Positions 5,220-6,935 of a DNA stretch of 6,935 nt are shown piece after piece; position 1 is the first letter of the stretch, and each line of letters opens with the position of its first letter. The stretch is from DASZXJ01 sp035545895. GTDB lineage: Bacteria > Planctomycetota > Phycisphaerae > Tepidisphaerales > Tepidisphaeraceae. Where the stretch lies: the NCBI GenBank assembly GCA_035545895.1, contig DASZXJ010000008.1:1-6935 (forward strand), given 5' to 3'. A model generated the notes under the pieces. That model was not told where the DNA came from. It saw only the letters and a list, made by a program, of their open reading frames with translations, and searched no databases. The translations under genes and the position numbers were made by a program.

Positions 5220-6884
5220 ATGCCTTTCACAATCGGAATCGACTACGGGACCAATTCTGTTCGCGCGATTGTTGCTGACACGACCAATGGCCGGGAGCTG
5301 GCGGGGTTTGTCGTCAATTATCCATCCGGCAAGCAGGGGATTTTGCTTGATCCGAACGACCACAATCTTGCGCGGCAGCATCCGGGTGACTATCTGGTTG
5401 GTCTGGAAAAATCCGTGCGCGGGGCGCTGAAGCAGGCGTCGAAGAACAAAAGTTTTTCTCCGAAAAAAGTGATTGGCATTGGCGTGGATTCGACGGGTTC
5501 GAGCCCGATTCCAGTGGACAAAAATAATGTGCCGCTGGCGCTTCAGAAAAAGTGGAAGAAAAATCTCGCGGCCCAGTGCTGGCTTTGGAAGGATCACACG
5601 GGTTATCGCGAAGCGGCGGAGATTACGAAGCTGGCAGCGCAACATCGGCCTCAATACATCGCCAAGTGCGGCAATACGTATTCTTCCGAATGGTTCTGGA
5701 GCAAAATCTGGCATTGCCTGAAAACCGAACCGGAAATGTTTGCCGCCGCCCACAGTTGGGTTGAACTCAGCGACTGGGTGCCAGCGGTTCTGGCGGGCGT
5801 GAAAGATCCGCTTGCGGTGAAACGCGGCATTTGCGCAGCCGGTCACAAGGCGCTCTACAGCGACGACTGGAACGGTCTGCCGGATAAAGAATTTCTTTCG
5901 ATGCTCGATCCGAAGTTGGCGGATTTGCGGGACCGGCTTTACGAGAAGGCCTATGATGCAAACAGCTCTGCGGGGAATTTGAGCGCAGAATGGGCGAAAA
6001 AGCTCGGCCTGCCTGTTGGGATTCCGGTCGCCATCGGAGAATTCGATGTTCACTATGGCTCGATCGGTTGCGGCATCGATGAAGGCACGCTGGTCAAGGT
6101 GATCGGCACGAGCACCTGCGACTGCTGCGTGGTCCGCGCGGACAAAACAGTCAAGGACATTCCCGGCATTTGCGGGATCGTGCCCGGCGCGATCCTGCCG
6201 GGCTTTTATGGTATCGAAGCCGGGCAGAGCGCGGTGGGCGACATCTTCAAATGGTGGGTCGAGGTTGTCTGTGAAGGCGATGACAAACTTCATGCGAGCC
6301 TCACGAAAGAAGCTGCCAAACAAAAGCCCGGGCAGGCCGGTTTGCTGGCGCTGGACTGGAACAACGGCAACCGCACGATTCTGGTCGATCCGATGCTCAG
6401 CGGGTTGATCGTCGGACAGACGTTGCATACCACGCGGGCCGACATCTATCGTGCTCTGATCGAAGCCACCGCGTTTGGCGCTCGCGCGATTCTGGAACGG
6501 ATCGCTGAGTATGGCGTGCCGGTCAATCGCGTGGTCTGCTCGGGAGGCATCGCGGAAAAGAACCCGATGCTGATGCAGATTTACGCGGATGTCACCGGCT
6601 GCACCATGTTGCTGGCGGGGTCGAGCCAGGCGTGCGCGCTAGGCTCGGCGATCTCGGCTGCGGTGCTGGCGGGAGCGCACAAGGACTTCGCCTCCGCCCA
6701 AAAAGCGATGGCCAGCGTCAAAAACATCAGCTATCGACCCAAACCCGAGAATCAGAAAGTGTACGATCAGCTCTACGGCCTTTACCGCACGATGCACGAT
6801 GCGCTGGGCGGGGTGAATAAGAGTGCCGACCTGTCTCATGTCATGAAAGAGCTTATCCAGATTCGGGAAAGCCAGTCGCGTTGA
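5220..6884 (+). CDS. araB: L-ribulokinase (FGGY carbohydrate kinase)
   Basis: The 554-residue cytosolic enzyme is full length for AraB and would phosphorylate L-ribulose (often also other 2-ketopentoses) with ATP to give ribulose 5-phosphate. Visible motifs are: the N-terminal phosphate loop GIDYGTNSVR (6-15); GVDSTGSSPIPVD (88-100); the sugar-site block LWKDHT (122-127); VELSDWVPAVLAG (181-193); the catalytic Asp276 in GEFDVHYG; VKVIGTSTCD (292-301); GIEAGQSAVGD (331-341); LDWNNGNRT (378-386), a ribulokinase hallmark; and the C-terminal nucleotide-site SGG at 441-443. All key residues appear intact. The ATG at 5220 is preferred because the FGGY loop begins five residues later and no start exists closer to the promoter. 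It is divergent from the zinc dehydrogenase, with which it may form a pentose or pentitol pathway. No arabinose isomerase, epimerase or regulator lies in the window. Other FGGY kinases are less likely given the AraB-specific blocks. Confidence 0.92.
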   Translation: MPFTIGIDYGTNSVRAIVADTTNGRELAGFVVNYPSGKQGILLDPNDHNLARQHPGDYLVGLEKSVRGALKQASKNKSFSPKKVIGIGVDSTGSSPIPVDKNNVPLALQKKWKKNLAAQCWLWKDHTGYREAAEITKLAAQHRPQYIAKCGNTYSSEWFWSKIWHCLKTEPEMFAAAHSWVELSDWVPAVLAGVKDPLAVKRGICAAGHKALYSDDWNGLPDKEFLSMLDPKLADLRDRLYEKAYDANSSAGNLSAEWAKKLGLPVGIPVAIGEFDVHYGSIGCGIDEGTLVKVIGTSTCDCCVVRADKTVKDIPGICGIVPGAILPGFYGIEAGQSAVGDIFKWWVEVVCEGDDKLHASLTKEAAKQKPGQAGLLALDWNNGNRTILVDPMLSGLIVGQTLHTTRADIYRALIEATAFGARAILERIAEYGVPVNRVVCSGGIAEKNPMLMQIYADVTGCTMLLAGSSQACALGSAISAAVLAGAHKDFASAQKAMASVKNISYRPKPENQKVYDQLYGLYRTMHDALGGVNKSADLSHVMKELIQIRESQSR

Positions 6885-6935
6885 ACCGGACGATTGACGA
6901 TTGTGGAGGAATGAGAGGGGGATGGGATTCTTTTA
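6885..6935 (+). other. end of window: possible start region of a downstream gene
   Basis: No terminator hairpin follows the ribulokinase stop. GGAGG at 6905-6909 is a good Shine-Dalgarno core, but the first ATG (6911) is only 1 nt away and the next (6922) is 12 nt away, so no start can be fixed. The tandem ACGATTG pair at 6890-6903 is short and probably chance. A co-transcribed gene to the right is plausible. Confidence 0.25.

Noticed and set aside
5127..6428. A very long open frame on the minus strand, antisense to the ribulokinase and continuous with the GxxExxY frame.
   Set aside because: The ribulokinase on the other strand is clearly real. The antisense product is low-information, Arg/Pro-rich sequence without any motif, and the GxxExxY protein has its own start and ribosome-binding site at 5120. 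The open frame is a by-product of codon bias.
6890..6903. Tandem ACGATTG pair after araB as a regulatory repeat.
   Set aside because: Only two 7-bp copies, with no promoter or gene that can be tied to them in the remaining sequence.

Overview
The window is about 6.9 kb of moderately GC-rich bacterial chromosome. The best guess for the source is the Planctomycetota or another PVC-superphylum lineage. This rests on remembered resemblance, not on a search: a lipoprotein of a type I associate with planctomycetes, a GHMP kinase of the arabinokinase-like subfamily, and a GxxExxY nuclease-fold gene bracketed by CACGAAGG-type repeats. No rRNA, tRNA, CRISPR array or transposase is present.

Layout. 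Positions 1-206 hold at most the 3' end of an unidentified gene and a possible promoter. Two forward genes follow: a small lipoprotein (207-761) and a GHMP sugar kinase homolog (700-2151). The kinase starts inside the lipoprotein gene behind a good Shine-Dalgarno, so the two are probably translated from one message. After a 119-bp gap containing a strong inverted repeat comes a Fic-domain gene (2271-3447 as originally built). It is broken by an in-frame TAA and by a one-base frameshift near its 3' end, and it also has a non-consensus Fic motif. Converging on it is a minus-strand zinc-dependent medium-chain dehydrogenase (3584-4630). The next 515 bp (4654-5168) are a compact cassette: a minus-strand GxxExxY (PD-(D/E)XK fold) gene between near-identical ~42-bp inverted repeats, each made of four CACGAAG-like units. 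The window ends with an intact forward L-ribulokinase (araB-type, 5220-6884) behind a good sigma70-like promoter.

How they fit together. The dehydrogenase and ribulokinase are divergent. Without the cassette they would be about 74 bp apart, a normal spacing for a shared divergent promoter region. Together they could oxidise a pentitol or related polyol to a ketose and phosphorylate it, but the dehydrogenase substrate cannot be read from sequence. The cassette looks like a later insertion into that control region. The lipoprotein and kinase form a separate unit. The kinase has the GHMP fold motifs but apparently lacks both catalytic residues known from galactokinase (Arg to Thr52, Asp to Ser220), so its activity is in doubt.

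Most worth a second look: the GxxExxY inverted-repeat cassette, whose repeat also supplies the gene's ribosome-binding site; the catalytically altered arabinokinase-like protein; and the decaying Fic gene. Nothing here amounts to a clear new multi-gene system.
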